In this document: positions 63,598 to 64,000 of the stretch, piece after piece | Numbering within the stretch: position 1 is the first letter of the stretch | How the letters are laid out: the number at the start of each line of letters is the position of its first letter | DNA from: an uncultured Roseicyclus sp. | GTDB lineage: Bacteria; Pseudomonadota; Alphaproteobacteria; Rhodobacterales; Rhodobacteraceae | Reading direction: 5' to 3' | Assembly (NCBI GenBank): GCA_937139335.1 | Contig: CAKZPN010000023.1 | Coordinates: forward strand, 98,504-162,503 | Length of the DNA stretch: 64,000 bases | Notes under the pieces: model-generated | Database searches by the model: none | Told to the model about the DNA's origin: nothing | The model's input: only the letters and a program-made list of their open reading frames with translations | Translations under genes and position numbers: made by a program

Positions 63598-64000
63598 TCA
63601 GGCGACCTCGACCACGCCCATCATGCCCGAGGCCTGGTGTTCGAGGATGTGGCAGTGGAGCATCCACTTGCCGGGGTTGTCGGCGACGAGCGTGATCTCG
63701 GTGGTCTCGTCGGGCATCAGGAGGGCGGTGTCGCGGAGGGTGGCGATGTTGCCGGCGCGGGGATCGGTGAGCCGGAAGCTGTGGCCGTGGAGGTGGATGG
63801 GGTGCGGCCAGCGGGTGCGGTTTTCCAGCGTGATGCGGTGGGTCTTGCCGAGGGCGAGGCGCAGGAGCGGCTCGGTTTCGTGAAGGCGGGTGGGGACGGG
63901 ACCGTTGATCGACTAGAAGCGACCCGCTTCGACCAGTTCCTGCATGGCGCGCATGCGGCGCTCCCTCATCGCCTGGGAGATGGCGCTCAGGGCGCCGCCG
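63598..64000 (-). pseudogene. Multicopper oxidase, 3' part, interrupted by an amber codon
   Basis: The minus-strand frame ending at 63598 encodes the C-terminal cupredoxin domain of a CopA-like multicopper oxidase: H-P-I-H-L-H-G-H-S-F and H-C-H-I-L-E-H-Q-A-S-G-M-M, which are copper ligands. The frame is open to the right edge except for a TAG at 63915-63913, in Q-E-L-V-E-A-G-R-F-stop-S-I-N-G-P. Relatives usually have Trp there, so a single TGG-to-TAG change is likely. The 5' end lies beyond the window. Confidence 0.75.

Overview
The window is GC-rich, densely packed DNA. Its gene families point to a marine-type alphaproteobacterium of the Rhodobacteraceae (Roseobacter/Rhodobacter group): FlaF/FlbT flagellin control, a MotE-like protein, DUF1217, CsgH, MipZ, and the mutM/ubiE/ubiB - echA - rpsT - dnaA neighbourhood. 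I cannot name a species.

Layout. (1) 1-26.3 kb is a large flagellar cluster built from six blocks of alternating strand: fliF-fliH-fliN-fliP (-); fliL, an unknown gene, motE-like, motA, a large periplasmic protein, a lytic transglycosylase, flhA, fliR, flhB and a small coiled protein (+); a second fliL-like gene, flgH, flgA, flgG, flgF, fliQ, fliE, flgC and flgB (reading flgB to fliL2, -); fliI (+); flgJ-like, flgN-like, flagellin, flaF, flbT and DUF1217 (-); fliK and flgD (+). Neighbouring genes mostly overlap by 1-14 bases, so translational coupling is widespread. The export gate (FlhA, FlhB, FliP, FliQ, FliR), export ATPase (FliH, FliI), rod, rings, hook control and stator MotA are here; fliM, fliO, fliG, flgE, flgK, flgL, flgI and motB are not. 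A gene start at the extreme left edge suggests the fliF operon continues. (2) 26.3-30.5 kb: ubiB-ubiE for ubiquinone, mutM for DNA repair, and an enoyl-CoA hydratase. (3) 30.7-39.0 kb: rpsT, dnaA, dnaN, recF, gyrB, with a VOC-fold gene and a LysE exporter inserted between recF and gyrB. (4) 39.1-41.3 kb: a DksA-type zinc-finger protein, then a three-gene curli-like locus (curlin-repeat protein, CsgH, curlin-repeat protein) closed by two strong terminators. (5) 41.3-46.6 kb: a hemerythrin-like protein, mlaA-mlaC for outer-membrane lipid transport, and a divergent type I secretion ATPase/membrane-fusion pair. (6) 46.6-58.9 kb: housekeeping and accessory genes (RidA, GDPD, GNAT-like, PhhB, peroxiredoxin, ferredoxin reductase, RsmD, orphan TRAP binding protein, RecQ, AI-2E-family protein, YaaA, HmgA). 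(7) 58.9-64 kb: MarR, EamA plus ornithine-cyclodeaminase-like pair, LprI-like protein, MipZ, rplS-rpmE, and a multicopper oxidase with an in-frame amber stop, cut by the right edge.

The most notable points are: the TGG-to-TAG break in the multicopper oxidase; paired perfect palindromes of matching architecture at two unrelated places (dnaN/recF and mipZ/lprI); the compact curlin-CsgH-curlin locus without its secretion channel; the unrecognised 716-residue periplasmic protein coupled to motA and a lytic transglycosylase; and sigma-54-like and CtrA-like sites in the flagellar divergent regions. No tRNA, rRNA, CRISPR array or insertion sequence was seen.
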